Source of the DNA: Dehalococcoidia bacterium
GTDB lineage: Bacteria; Chloroflexota; Dehalococcoidia; Lucifugimonadales; Lucifugimonadaceae
Reading direction: 5' to 3'
Assembly: GCA_028285005.1 (NCBI GenBank)
Contig: JANQQP010000017.1
Coordinates: 45,045-109,044, forward strand
Length of the DNA: 64,000 nucleotides
Shown here: piece by piece, positions 16,685 to 24,800 of the stretch
How the letters are laid out: each line of letters opens with the position of its first letter
Position numbering within the stretch: position 1 is the first letter of the stretch
Made by a program: the position numbers and the translations under genes
Notes under the pieces: model-generated
Databases searched by the model: none
Told to the model about the DNA's origin: nothing
What the model saw: the letters and a program-made list of their open reading frames with translations, nothing else

Positions 16685-17520
16685 TCGTAGCCGTCGGTCT
16701 GCTTCATCTCGAGTTCGGCAAGTGCGTCTGTCGCAACCGCCCGTGAGTCCGGGCCGAAGTCGGGGTTTGACGCTACCCACGCAACGTAGGCGGTGTCGCT
16801 TTCGGCTACCTTCGCCAGCTCCTCGCCGGCGTACTTGCCAAAGTTGAAGGCGATGTCACCGGAGTCGAGATAGGTGAAGCGGCCCTGTTCGTCGACCGCG
16901 TCGTCTGGCACACCACGCGCCCAGCGAGACAGCTTGTGAGGCTCAAGGGGCAACTCGTCGCTCGAATTCAACTGCCCCAGCAGGATCTCCAACGCCGCCC
17001 CACTGCGCTCACCTGAAGCCCTGTCCGGCAGGTCATCCGCGACGAACCGGCGATAGGCTGCGTCGAAGTCCCGCGGCTCCAGCCGGTGGTAGATCGACAT
17101 GATGTCGATCACGGCGCGGTTTTCGATGGAGAATTCGACTCCGGCGCGTCGGAACTCTGCAATCAACAGCGGCAGATGAAAGCGCTCAACAGCGAACCCT
17201 GCGATGTCGCACTCGTCCAGCGACTCCGCAAGCGCCCGTGCGTACGCCCTGAACGGCGGCCGGTCCGCCACATCTTCGTCCGTGATGCCGTGAACGGCGG
17301 TCGCGCCTGCAGGAATTGGCACTCCCGGGTCCACTATTTCGGACCGCAGTGAACGCCTGCCGTCTGGCTCCAATCGCAGCACGCTGATCCGCACGATGCG
17401 CGCGGTGTCAGGGTTGAGTCCGGTCGACTCTGTGTCGATCACTGCGAGCGGCCTTGACAGTGAGAGCTCTCGCTCGCCTGCGGAGCCTTCGTCGCTAACG
17501 TTTCCGCCCTGTTCGCTCAT
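16681..17520 (-). CDS. DnaQ-like 3'-5' exonuclease-fold protein lacking most catalytic residues
   Basis: 279-residue protein with the RNase H-like exonuclease fold of the DnaQ/epsilon family. Exo I is intact (LAVIDTESTGLNP, D-x-E), and IPAGATAVHGITDEDV follows as expected. Exo II reads GFAVERFHLPLL where homologues have N-x3-F-D, so the metal-binding Asp is His. Exo III reads DRASGERSGAALEIL where H-x-A-x4-D type motifs are expected, so the His and Asp are also missing. A C-terminal NFGKYAGEELAKVAESDTAY segment is a separate conserved module often attached to this DnaQ subgroup. ATG 17520 follows GGAAG by five bases; TTG 17553 is less likely. It may bind nucleic acid without cutting. Confidence 0.8.
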   Translation of the reverse strand: MSEQGGNVSDEGSAGERELSLSRPLAVIDTESTGLNPDTARIVRISVLRLEPDGRRSLRSEIVDPGVPIPAGATAVHGITDEDVADRPPFRAYARALAESLDECDIAGFAVERFHLPLLIAEFRRAGVEFSIENRAVIDIMSIYHRLEPRDFDAAYRRFVADDLPDRASGERSGAALEILLGQLNSSDELPLEPHKLSRWARGVPDDAVDEQGRFTYLDSGDIAFNFGKYAGEELAKVAESDTAYVAWVASNPDFGPDSRAVATDALAELEMKQTDGYD

Positions 17521-17594
17521 CGTCACTTCCAGGTTGCTGAACTTGATCGGCAACTGCCACGATTATCGTTGATGTCGCGCCAAAGCGCGATGAT

Positions 17595-17885
17595 ATGGCA
17601 CGTCTCAATGACGAACTGGCGAGAAACATGAGCGCTGAAACAGACTGGTCAAAACTCACCCGCCCGCGCTACGAGATGCCAGACGATGTTGCGCAACGGC
17701 TCGGCGAGAGCGGCCTGCGTGATCTGTATGAAGCGCGTCCGGCGTACCAGCAGAACGATTACATCGGCTGGATCAACAGAGCGAAGCGGCCCGCTACAAG
17801 AGAGAAGCGCATAGCGCAGATGCTCGAAGAGCTGAAGCTCGGCGACGTCTACATGAACATGGACTGGAAGCCTAAGTCCGGCTGA
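17595..17885 (+). CDS. YdeI/OmpD-associated family small protein
   Basis: 96-residue soluble protein. The C-terminal half (ARPAYQQNDYIGWINRAKRP, then TREKRIAQMLEELKLGDVYM) matches the conserved YdeI-like module, found in larger bacteriocin-protection proteins and in short stand-alone versions such as this. The biochemical role is not known. ATG 17595 gives the full frame; ATG 17628 would remove the first 11 residues. It reads divergently from the DnaQ-like gene across 74 bases. Confidence 0.75.
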   Translation: MARLNDELARNMSAETDWSKLTRPRYEMPDDVAQRLGESGLRDLYEARPAYQQNDYIGWINRAKRPATREKRIAQMLEELKLGDVYMNMDWKPKSG

Positions 17886-17995
17886 TAGTAGCTCGCTCTG
17901 CGAGGCCGACGAGACCCCATTCTGACCACAGCTCGCCTTCTGCATCGAGGCAGAATCGGTCTACCATATAGAGGCGCTCAAACTGGGCGATGCAT

Positions 17996-18081
17996 GCCGG
18001 GGTGGCGGAACGGTAGACGCGCCGCACTCAAAATGCGGTGAGGGAAACCTCGTGCGGGTTCGATTCCCGCCCTCGGCACCA
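17996..18081 (+). tRNA. tRNA-Leu (anticodon CAA)
   Basis: Folds as a class II tRNA. The acceptor GCCGGGG pairs with CCTCGGC (one G-U pair), the anticodon stem CCGCA/TGCGG encloses loop CTCAAAA with anticodon CAA, a long variable arm (TGAGGGAAACCTCGT) follows, and the T arm is GCGGGTTCGATTCCCGC. The CCA end is encoded at 18079-18081. Confidence 0.95.
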
Positions 18082-18094
18082 ACTCCACGATCGC

Positions 18095-19672
18095 CTACGC
18101 GCTGATATCGAAGCCCTCGTCCAGCGGTGACTCTTCCAGCGGCAACTGCGAGTCGACTTCATCGTCACTCGCCATCGCACCGGCAGCCACAGCCGCCGCA
18201 GCGCCTGCTCCTGTAGCAACTACAGCAGGCTGATATCGACGCACGAACATCAGCGTCTTGATGCCATTCCCGGCCCAGAACGCAACGAAGAACCCGGCCA
18301 CGAGCGCCAGCGGTATCAGGCCGAACATCACGCCCCAGGTGCGAGTATCGACCGCCCACTGCCCCCAGAGCGCAATCGCCGGGCTTGCGGCCAGTGCGTA
18401 GATCACCGGCAGGAACATCGCCCACACGAGGCCACCGGTGCCTCGCAGCCAGAACCTGCGCTCGCTGCGCAGCCCGACGCCCGCTCTGGTCACCGTCCTC
18501 AGCACGTTGCTCGCCCGCCACAGGAACAGCACGGCGGCGAGAGTCGTCATAGTCAGCACGAGCACTAGGAACGCCAGCGCGATGCCCGTGCAGAACAGGA
18601 TCAGCCCCGGCTGCGCTCCGGCTTCGGTCTGCGCATAGATCATCGCCGCGATGATGTAGTTCAGGATGATCTCCAGCGCAGGCTCGATCGCGCCTCGGCC
18701 AACGCTAGAAATGATCAGCGTCAGCACCAGCAGCACAGCGATCACGCCAAGCGCGTAGAGCAACTCCTGCTTGATGTTCGTCACGGTTGTGCGAGCCGTC
18801 ATCCTCGCCACCCGCGGCTGCCCCTGCGCCGCACGTCCGGGCAGCTTGATGATCTCCTTCAGCGTCGGAATCGAGTTGCGGATGAACAGCACGAACGCAA
18901 CCACGAGCAACGCCAGAGGCAGGAACGAGAACAGGATGTTGATGCCCTGCGCAAGCCGCGCCAGCAGGATGAACACATTCAGCGTCGACGAGAAGCTCTC
19001 GGCATTCTCCAGGATGATCTGAAGCGCCGGAGATGTCGGTCCCTCCCGCATCGCAATCACCGTTGGCTCAATGATCGTTGGGCCGATCTCAGCCAGGGAT
19101 TCGGACCTCGATATCAGGAAGTCGAACAGAGACTCCGTAACCGACAGCTGCGGGTTGTAAGCGGTCGAGACAAGGCCGTTCGTGTACCGCGTCAGCGCGT
19201 ACAGTCCCACGAGAATGCCGCCGACAATGATGAACAGCCCGGCCGACACTCCGCTGTAGAAGACGAGCTTAGGGAACAGCCTCAACCCGTAGCGCCAGAC
19301 CAGCACCAGCGGAGCGGCGAGCATCACCAGCCCAAGAAGAGTCAGCCACAGCATCACCTGCAGCATCACGTTCGATCGCTCCGTCTGCTGCCTGTTCAGC
19401 GTGCTCTTCAGCTCGCTGACAATCGGAATGCGCGCCTCTTCCAGCTTGGTCCGCAGCTCCTGCGCGTACTCCACCGATTCCGTGGCGTTCAACTGTTGGA
19501 ATATCGGGTTCGGAAGACCGTCGAATGAAACCGGCTCTCCGGTGCCGCTGTACTGGATCAACGGGTCAGGCTCGGCCGACATCAGAGCGAGAAGACCGAT
19601 CAGGGCTGCGGCTAAGACCACCCTGCGCCGAGTCGGCTTGAACCAGCCGCGTTTGATGGACGGGAGCGACAT
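18095..19672 (-). CDS. Polytopic membrane protein of unknown function
   Basis: 525 residues with roughly nine to ten hydrophobic segments, the first at about 18-32 (RRVVLAAALIGLLALM) and others around 103-128, 140-162, 225-260, 300-320, 345-378 and 410-465. Between the first two is an exported-looking loop of about 70 residues with Gln/Glu-rich helix (QELRTKLEEARIPIVSELK). The C-terminus is an acidic tail (LPLEESPLDEGFDIS). No transport or enzyme motif is recognised. It faces tRNA-Leu with a 13-base gap and is likely transcribed alone. Coding is well supported by length, strand-specific composition and membrane pattern. Confidence 0.75.
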   Translation of the reverse strand: MSLPSIKRGWFKPTRRRVVLAAALIGLLALMSAEPDPLIQYSGTGEPVSFDGLPNPIFQQLNATESVEYAQELRTKLEEARIPIVSELKSTLNRQQTERSNVMLQVMLWLTLLGLVMLAAPLVLVWRYGLRLFPKLVFYSGVSAGLFIIVGGILVGLYALTRYTNGLVSTAYNPQLSVTESLFDFLISRSESLAEIGPTIIEPTVIAMREGPTSPALQIILENAESFSSTLNVFILLARLAQGINILFSFLPLALLVVAFVLFIRNSIPTLKEIIKLPGRAAQGQPRVARMTARTTVTNIKQELLYALGVIAVLLVLTLIISSVGRGAIEPALEIILNYIIAAMIYAQTEAGAQPGLILFCTGIALAFLVLVLTMTTLAAVLFLWRASNVLRTVTRAGVGLRSERRFWLRGTGGLVWAMFLPVIYALAASPAIALWGQWAVDTRTWGVMFGLIPLALVAGFFVAFWAGNGIKTLMFVRRYQPAVVATGAGAAAAVAAGAMASDDEVDSQLPLEESPLDEGFDISA

Positions 19673-20093
19673 GCCCCGAAGCCTAGCAGCCGCCGTATAA
19701 CCGCAATTGGGGGATAGCCTGAGTCAGATGACTACGGTCGGCGCGCGTGGTTAGCGGCAGTGCTGACAGACGTCAACGATCGTAGAGCGCGGGCAGACCT
19801 GCACCGTCAACAGGCCAACGCCCTAAGATTCGCGACCATTCAGTCACAAGTAGAAGTTGCCAATTTCAGTACGGATGGCGTCCGTGCACACCGCGAGCAC
19901 ACCTGCGACAACCGGTTCGCACGCTTGCCGGTAACAGCATCACTGCTAGATTCGGAGTGCGGGAAGTGTGGATGTAGTGTTCGGCGGGATGGACAGGGGT
20001 CGAGGAACCGCCATCAACCGCCACAGACCCGCAAAATTACAGACAGACAGGCCAGCTCCGGTCGAACTATAGAGACGACGGAGAGTGGACAAA
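19673..20093. other. Intergenic region
   Basis: About 420 bases between divergent genes. An open frame at 19760-20266 runs through it but overlaps the receiver gene in another frame and has no start signal or family pattern. The only clear element is GGAGAG eight bases before ATG 20094. Confidence 0.45.
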
Positions 20094-20456
20094 ATGCCCA
20101 AGAGAGTCCTGATCGTAGAAGACGACCCAGACATCCTGATGGCTGTCACAGACGCCATGGAAGAAGAGGGCTACGAAGTATCTGCAGCCTTCGATATCTC
20201 AGTTGCAGAGGCGATGCTCCGGGAAGGTATGCCGGATGTCGCAATCGTGGACCACGGGCTTCCTGACGGCACCGGTGATGAGTTTGCCGCCAAGCTCAAG
20301 GCAGGCGGCACTCGCAAGATCATCATGTACACCGCCCAGGCCCAGCAGAACATCGTCATGAAGTCGATAGACCGCGGCGCCATCGATTACGTCCTCAAAG
20401 GCACCGGCATCGACGAACTGGTAGCCCGGGTCAACAAGCACGCAGCCGCAGCCTGA
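20094..20456 (+). CDS. Single-domain response regulator
   Basis: 120-residue stand-alone receiver domain. The acidic pair is in LIVEDDPDIL, the phospho-acceptor Asp in VAIVDHGLPDG, the Thr in IIMYTAQA and the Lys in DYVLKGTGIDEL. As in the PhoB-like regulator at 2625, the Lys is followed by Gly-Thr-Gly rather than Pro-Phe. There is no output domain, so it probably works through protein contacts in a phosphorelay. ATG 20094 is preferred because GGAGAG lies eight bases upstream; GTG 20085 overlaps that site. No kinase is adjacent. Confidence 0.88.
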   Translation: MPKRVLIVEDDPDILMAVTDAMEEEGYEVSAAFDISVAEAMLREGMPDVAIVDHGLPDGTGDEFAAKLKAGGTRKIIMYTAQAQQNIVMKSIDRGAIDYVLKGTGIDELVARVNKHAAAA

Positions 20457-20801
20457 GAGCTAGCCCCTGAATCCGCGAGGGTGGCTACGGCTCTGATAGG
20501 GCCAGTCGGCCGGGACTTTGGCTCAATTGACCTCTCTGGCCTCAGGTTGGAAGCCGCAACCCTGAACTGCGATGCCATCGATTCCCTCCTGAAACGCACT
20601 AGCATCGACTGGCTGGTGGACCGTGTCACGAGCATACGAAGGCCTCCTAGGACCCAGTGTCGTACCGATTCGACGAAAGTGACTATGCGGCCCCCGGCTT
20701 ATCCGGCCTCGATCTCGAGCCTACAGACCCACTTTTCAGCACAGCCTAAACACAACAGCAGTCTTGACCACCACGCCCATCTCCGCATAATGTGAAGGTA
20801 A
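20457..20801. other. Intergenic region before tRNA-Gly
   Basis: About 345 bases. A 104-codon open frame (20481-20795) has no recognisable domain, no convincing ribosome site and irregular composition. I see no gene here. Confidence 0.45.
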
Positions 20802-20877
20802 GCGGAAGTGGCTCAGCTGGTAGAGCATCTCCTTGCCAAGGAGAAGGTCGCGGGTTCGAATCCCGTCTTCCGCTCCA
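20802..20877 (+). tRNA. tRNA-Gly (anticodon GCC)
   Basis: Acceptor GCGGAAG pairs with CTTCCGC, the D arm is GCTCAGCTGGTAGAGC, the anticodon stem TCTCC/GGAGA encloses TTGCCAA (anticodon GCC), and the T arm is GCGGGTTCGAATCCCGT. CCA is encoded. A partial second copy of its 3' half lies at 21748-21804. Confidence 0.96.
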
Positions 20878-20891
20878 TCTAGAACAGACAA

Positions 20892-20930
20892 ACGGGCCGG
20901 ATCTGGTGATCCGGCCCGTTTTCGCGTTTT
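20892..20930 (+). terminator. Rho-independent terminator after tRNA-Gly
   Basis: ACGGGCCGGATC pairs with GATCCGGCCCGT over a TGGT loop and is followed by TTTCGCGTTTT. A shorter related hairpin follows the partial tRNA copy at 21819-21838. Confidence 0.85.
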
Positions 20931-21019
20931 ATCAACGGTTCAGTTCAAGACTGCGCGTCGCATGGCTCTGGCTGCTTGAAACTCGTCTGCGGGCGAGGAT
21001 TGAGGCACGCATCTGATGA

Positions 21020-21682
21020 CTAAGCTTCAGTTCCAGTCAGGAGCTCTTCGATCCGTCCGTTTATCGGAAGCATTTCGTCGATCAAGGAATGCACGATCTG
21101 ATCGGTCTTGGCCCTGTAAGCCACTATCTCTTCCTCGGTCAACTGGCCCAAGCGCTCACTTAGTTCGCTATAAACGCCAAGCAGTCGATTTTGAGATTCG
21201 ACTAGATTGCTGTCGAGCCCGCGGACCAGTTTCTCTAATTTCTCGTCCGAACCTTTGAGCCTGGCCACATTTAGATCTACCAGCTGTTGGTTTCGATGCG
21301 TCTGAAACTCCTCGTACGATTTTTGAGCTTGGACCGTTTTTTCAGGATTGTTTTCGAGGGTCACGACGAAGTAGTCGTGCATTGCCGTTGGAGTCGAAGC
21401 TACGGTCTGCACTGCTAAGGCGAGGCGCTCACGTAGAGGGTGCAGCCATTCCCCTCTCACTTGTATTCGCCTATTGATTTCAGCTTGTGCTGCATCGTGC
21501 TCTAGTTGGTTCGATTGCTGCAAGAGCTGACTGTCGACACTTCGTTTAGTGGTCCAATAGGTCACTAACGCAGTTAATCCTGCAGCCAACACCGCGCTGG
21601 CTCCGGAAATCATTGCAACCAACCAGAGATTTTGGGATTGATCAGAGTCCATCGATTCGATCAAGTCTAGGAAGAACAACAT
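21020..21682 (-). CDS. Bitopic membrane protein with coiled coil, unknown function
   Basis: 220 residues, or 210 if the second ATG (21652) is used. One membrane helix near the N-terminus (WLVAMISGASAVLAAGLTALV) is followed by a long helical, Gln/Glu/Arg-rich cytoplasmic part (QLLQQSNQLEHDAAQAEINR, later LGVYSELSERLGQLTEEE) likely to form coiled coils. No family recognised. Its GC is lower than the surrounding genes and it sits between the tRNA-Gly and its partial copy, so it may have come in by transfer. No strong ribosome site at either ATG. Confidence 0.65.
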   Translation of the reverse strand: MLFFLDLIESMDSDQSQNLWLVAMISGASAVLAAGLTALVTYWTTKRSVDSQLLQQSNQLEHDAAQAEINRRIQVRGEWLHPLRERLALAVQTVASTPTAMHDYFVVTLENNPEKTVQAQKSYEEFQTHRNQQLVDLNVARLKGSDEKLEKLVRGLDSNLVESQNRLLGVYSELSERLGQLTEEEIVAYRAKTDQIVHSLIDEMLPINGRIEELLTGTEA

Positions 21683-21747
21683 TTACAGAGAGCATGGCTC
21701 ATCAGAAAACACTACTGCGTAGTGATCATACTGTGTTCCGCGATATT

Positions 21748-21851
21748 AGTAGGATCTACTTGCCAGAGAGACGGTCGCGGGCTCGGATTCCGTCTTCCGC
21801 TCCATCTAGAACAGACGAACGGGCCAGATCTGGCCCGTTTTCGCGTTTTTT
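21748..21851 (+). repeat. Partial tRNA-Gly copy plus terminator (direct repeat of 20818-20930)
   Basis: From TTGCCA through GGTCGCGGG, CGTCTTCCGCTCCA and on into TCTAGAACAGAC and ACGGGCC...GGCCCGTTTTCGCG, this matches the tRNA-Gly 3' half and its downstream flank with scattered changes. The 5' half of the tRNA is missing and the T arm has mutated (GGGCTCGGATTCCG), so it is not a functional tRNA. The hairpin ACGGGCCA-GATC-TGGCCCGT with a T-run could still terminate. Confidence 0.85.
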
Positions 21852-21897
21852 GATCACCTGCAATCGACGGTGAATGCGGGTAAGGGCGTCACTCGAC

Positions 21898-22371
21898 CTA
21901 ACGCTCAGGAACTGAATCACCAACCGGCTCGCCTGTTTCGAGATGGTAGGAGAGACCGTCGAGGGCTACGCCGAACACCTTCCCGAACATCCGCCTCATC
22001 ATGACGGCGTCCAGCAGCCACCCAACTGGTCCGAACTGCAGGCCGTAGTCGATCGAGAACGTGACATCGGTTGTGTCGGGGGACCTCTCCGCAGTTCGTA
22101 TCGTCACCAGCGCACGCTTCATCATTGGTGCTTCGGTCATTTCGACCGTTGTGAACTGACGCTCCGATTCCTCGATCACTGTCTCAACGACACTTCGGCC
22201 GTCGTGGAACTCGACTCGACGAGAGGCGCCAATACCGGTGTCATGCTCCGAGAGAACGGTCGCATGAGCTACATTCGGGTGCCAATCTTCGACTGCTCCC
22301 ATCTTTGAAATGGCCGCCCAGGCTTTGTCTATAGGCCCGTTAACAACCTGGGTCTTCTCTACGACGCTCAT
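21898..22371 (-). CDS. SRPBCC (START/Bet v1-like) family protein
   Basis: 157-residue protein with the helix-grip fold pattern: VVNGPIDKAWAAISKMGAVE at the N-terminus, DWHPNVAHATVL, an alternating beta-strand middle and a long C-terminal helix (FGKVFGVALDGLSYHLE). Such proteins bind hydrophobic ligands. ATG 22371 is chosen because GAGG lies eight bases upstream; the frame back to 22425 adds unlikely residues. Ligand unknown. A second SRPBCC protein is at 48945. Confidence 0.82.
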   Translation of the reverse strand: MSVVEKTQVVNGPIDKAWAAISKMGAVEDWHPNVAHATVLSEHDTGIGASRRVEFHDGRSVVETVIEESERQFTTVEMTEAPMMKRALVTIRTAERSPDTTDVTFSIDYGLQFGPVGWLLDAVMMRRMFGKVFGVALDGLSYHLETGEPVGDSVPER

Positions 22372-22525
22372 GAAATCAACCTCGCTGGCTCCGTTTCGGC
22401 CAACGGTATATCCAAACCCTGTCACCCTTGTGTCAGTGATATTTCAGCGATGGTGAAATCAGAGGTTCCAGAACGCAACGTCACGTTGGTGCAATCAGTC
22501 TGTCCTGTAGGCCGAGATCCCCCTC

Positions 22526-23530
22526 TCACACCTTCACCAACAACTTCCCAAAGTTCGCTCCGTGCATCATGCCTATGAACGCCCTTGGCATCTCCTCGAA
22601 GCCTTCGACGATGTGTTCCTTGTACTTGAGTGAGCCGTCTGCGACCCATGCCGACAGCCGTTCCAGCGCCGCCGGGTGTTTCTGCACGAACTGGAACACC
22701 AGGAAGCCCTGCATCTTTGCCTGTGCCACCAGCAGCGTGCGCAGATTGCGCGGCCCCATCGCCTGCTCAACATCGTTGTAGTTGGCAATCTGGCCGCAGA
22801 TCGCAATTCGAGCGCCTGTCGCCAGGTTCTCCAGCACCGCATCCGTCGTCTCGCCGCCCACATTGTCGAAATAGCCGTCGATGCCGTTCGGACACAGCGC
22901 AGCCAGCCGCTCAGCGACATTTTCGGTCTTGTAGTTGATGCCGGCATCGAAGCCCAGCTCATTGACGATGTACGCAATCTTCTCGTCGGAACCTGCCGTG
23001 CCGATCACCCGGCAGCCGCTCTTCTTCGCCAGTTGCCCAACAACACCGCCAACAGCCCCGCTCGCCGCCGAGACAACGAAGGTGTCGCCGGGTCGAGGGT
23101 CGATGACGTCGAAGGTGCCGTGGTAGGCAGTCAGGCCGGGCATGCCGAGCACGCCAAGAGCGGTCGAGACAGGCGCAACCGAGGCGTCGACCTTACGTAC
23201 GGCCGATTCGTGCGCAGTGGAGTACTCCTGCCAGCCGGTGCGCGTTACGACGTGGTCGCCGGCCGAAAGCGCGCTCGAACGACTCTCGACCACCACTCCG
23301 ACGCCCTCACCCGTCATCACCTCACCAATCTGGACACCTGGTGTGTAGCTCTTGCCCTCGTTCATTCTGCCCCGCATGTACGGGTCGATCGACAGGTATT
23401 CCAGCTTGATCATCACCTCGCCATGTTCGGCGTTCGGTAGGGAAGCTTCGTTCAGCTCGAAGTTGCCCTCCTGCGGAAATCCGGATGGGCGTGACGCCAG
23501 CAGCCACTGGCGGTTGATCTCTTCTGGCAT
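22526..23530 (-). CDS. CurA-like NADP-dependent medium-chain reductase
   Basis: 334-residue zinc-independent medium-chain dehydrogenase/reductase. Typical features are INRQWLLASRPSGFP at the N-terminus, LSIDPYMRGRMNEGKSY, the nucleotide-binding SAASGAVGGVVGQLAKKSG near residue 155, and GIDGYFDNVGGETTDAVL. These match curcumin/alkenal reductases (YncB/CurA, leukotriene B4 12-hydroxydehydrogenase class) that reduce alpha,beta-unsaturated carbonyls. AGGAG lies upstream of the ATG. The true substrate is not evident. Confidence 0.92.
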   Translation of the reverse strand: MPEEINRQWLLASRPSGFPQEGNFELNEASLPNAEHGEVMIKLEYLSIDPYMRGRMNEGKSYTPGVQIGEVMTGEGVGVVVESRSSALSAGDHVVTRTGWQEYSTAHESAVRKVDASVAPVSTALGVLGMPGLTAYHGTFDVIDPRPGDTFVVSAASGAVGGVVGQLAKKSGCRVIGTAGSDEKIAYIVNELGFDAGINYKTENVAERLAALCPNGIDGYFDNVGGETTDAVLENLATGARIAICGQIANYNDVEQAMGPRNLRTLLVAQAKMQGFLVFQFVQKHPAALERLSAWVADGSLKYKEHIVEGFEEMPRAFIGMMHGANFGKLLVKV

Positions 23531-23946
23531 GGGTCGTCTCCTGGAGCGCTTACAGCGGCTTCTGTGTCCGTTGTATTAGGCGAGTTTGCAGCGGGCCCAG
23601 CTTACCGGAGCGAGAGCCGTACAGAGTCGATATGGTCCTGGATGGCGGTAACCGCAGCGGCTTGAGCCATCTTGTGTTCGCAATGACGAAACTCGTAGCA
23701 CTTTTAGGCACCCGCGACGATTGCATCTGGCACTGAGAACTTTGTCAGCGGTTAGGGGAAACGATATACATCCCGCACCGATAACGTGTAATTCGGGGGT
23801 TGTTTCGGCGTCAAAACCGGACTAAGAATGGGTGCCAGCACGCATATGGGCGTGAGGGGGAACACACTGCCACGCTAAGTGGAATCTGCAATAGTTGCTG
23901 GGAGTAGCCAGTAACGACTTATGCTCCCGGCAGAGAGTCAGGACAT
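23531..23946. other. Intergenic region
   Basis: About 415 bases between divergent genes with no supportable open frame or fold. It probably carries the promoters of both genes; I could not assign them. Confidence 0.4.
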
Positions 23947-24315
23947 ATGGCGGAGAACCCCCGTCAACTGCGGCACTTCACTGTGGATGAGACATCAGTG
24001 AAATACGGCGACTGCGAGGCGGACCCAGTTCCGGCTCTGTGGTCACAGGACAACGACGAAATGTACTCCGATAATGGACTGATAGAGCGCTTCTGGCTTC
24101 CGGTGGCGGTTGCCGTGCTCGCCGGCTGGGGCTCCATCTCATTTGTGCTCGTCAACGCGTTCGGCTGGGTGATCCTGCTCGCCATCGCAGGCGTGGTTTT
24201 CGCCGGGTCAGCTGCTGCGGTGGCGATCGTTAAAACCGGCAGCGATGACAGCCTGGACGTTCCGCTCCCATCGACCGTTGAGAGCGAAGAGACCAGCTTT
24301 CGGAACGCCGCCTAG
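23947..24315 (+). CDS. Small membrane protein, unknown function
   Basis: 122 residues with two adjacent hydrophobic helices (about 48-66 and 70-94: WLPVAVAVLAGWGSISFVLV and GWVILLAIAGVVFAGSAAAV), a hydrophilic acidic N-terminus and an acidic C-terminus. No family recognised. CAGGAC lies just before the ATG and a clear terminator follows 29 bases after the stop, supporting a real single-gene unit. Confidence 0.7.
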   Translation: MAENPRQLRHFTVDETSVKYGDCEADPVPALWSQDNDEMYSDNGLIERFWLPVAVAVLAGWGSISFVLVNAFGWVILLAIAGVVFAGSAAAVAIVKTGSDDSLDVPLPSTVESEETSFRNAA

Positions 24316-24344
24316 CTCGCTTGCAGAGCAAAGTTATGGGTAAT

Positions 24345-24370
24345 GACCCGGCTCATCGGCCGGGTCTTTT
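24345..24370 (+). terminator. Rho-independent terminator
   Basis: GACCCGGC pairs with GCCGGGTC over a TCATCG loop, followed by TTTT. Placed 29 bases after the small membrane protein stop. Confidence 0.88.
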
Positions 24371-24800
24371 GCTTTCAGACGCCAGGCCGAAACCTGTCTG
24401 GTTCACAGCCTCTCGCTAAGCCAGCACCACGCGTCTGTTTCACACTCCAATAATGCGAAACCGGATAATGGTTCCTCGTGCAGTTGCGTTTTCGACAGCG
24501 TCTTCACGGAATCGCTACACGGAAACGGATTTCTTGCCGTGTAAACGCAGCGCCTCAGAGGGCGCGAACGGCGATTTTGTTCACGGAAATTTGACAAGAG
24601 CGGCTCCGTGACAACAATGGGCTCCTACATTTCGGCCAGAACCGAGCGGCATCAGCAATTGTGGGCGGAGTCGAATCCCGATTGGTGATCAGACCGGTGG
24701 CCGAACGCTGGATTGCGGTTCCATGGCTTGCGGTGGCCAGGATTCCTCTAGATCTGGTGCGTTTGGCAGGCTGATGACAGCAGGGTGAGGCTTAGTTGAA
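24371..24800. other. Intergenic region before sensor kinase
   Basis: About 430 bases without a supportable gene. TTGACA occurs near 24591 but no matching -10 box sits at normal spacing, so no promoter is called. Confidence 0.4.

Larger units (their letters stand above)
20878..21804. mobile_element. Candidate small insertion at the tRNA-Gly 3' end
   Basis: About 0.9 kb lies between the intact tRNA-Gly and a degraded copy of its 3' half plus following terminator. This is the footprint left by site-specific integration into a tRNA gene. It contains one gene of unknown function with visibly lower GC than its neighbours and no integrase. It could be a remnant, or a tandem duplication later separated by an insertion. 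Confidence 0.45.

Noticed and set aside
17996-18081. Att-like duplication of the tRNA-Leu 3' end, looked for because of the other two tRNAs
   Set aside because: I found no second copy of its 3' end in the nearby sequence.
19760-20266. Plus-strand 168-codon open frame before the single-domain receiver
   Set aside because: Arg/His/Cys-rich, no start signal, and overlaps the receiver gene in another frame.
20792-21016. Open frame reading through tRNA-Gly
   Set aside because: Translation of a tRNA gene; this type of frame is a common false call.
22676-23440. Plus-strand open frame of 254 codons opposite the CurA-like reductase
   Set aside because: Antisense to a gene with clear family motifs across its whole length.
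24591-24620. Promoter at TTGACA
   Set aside because: No acceptable -10 box lies 16-18 bases downstream.
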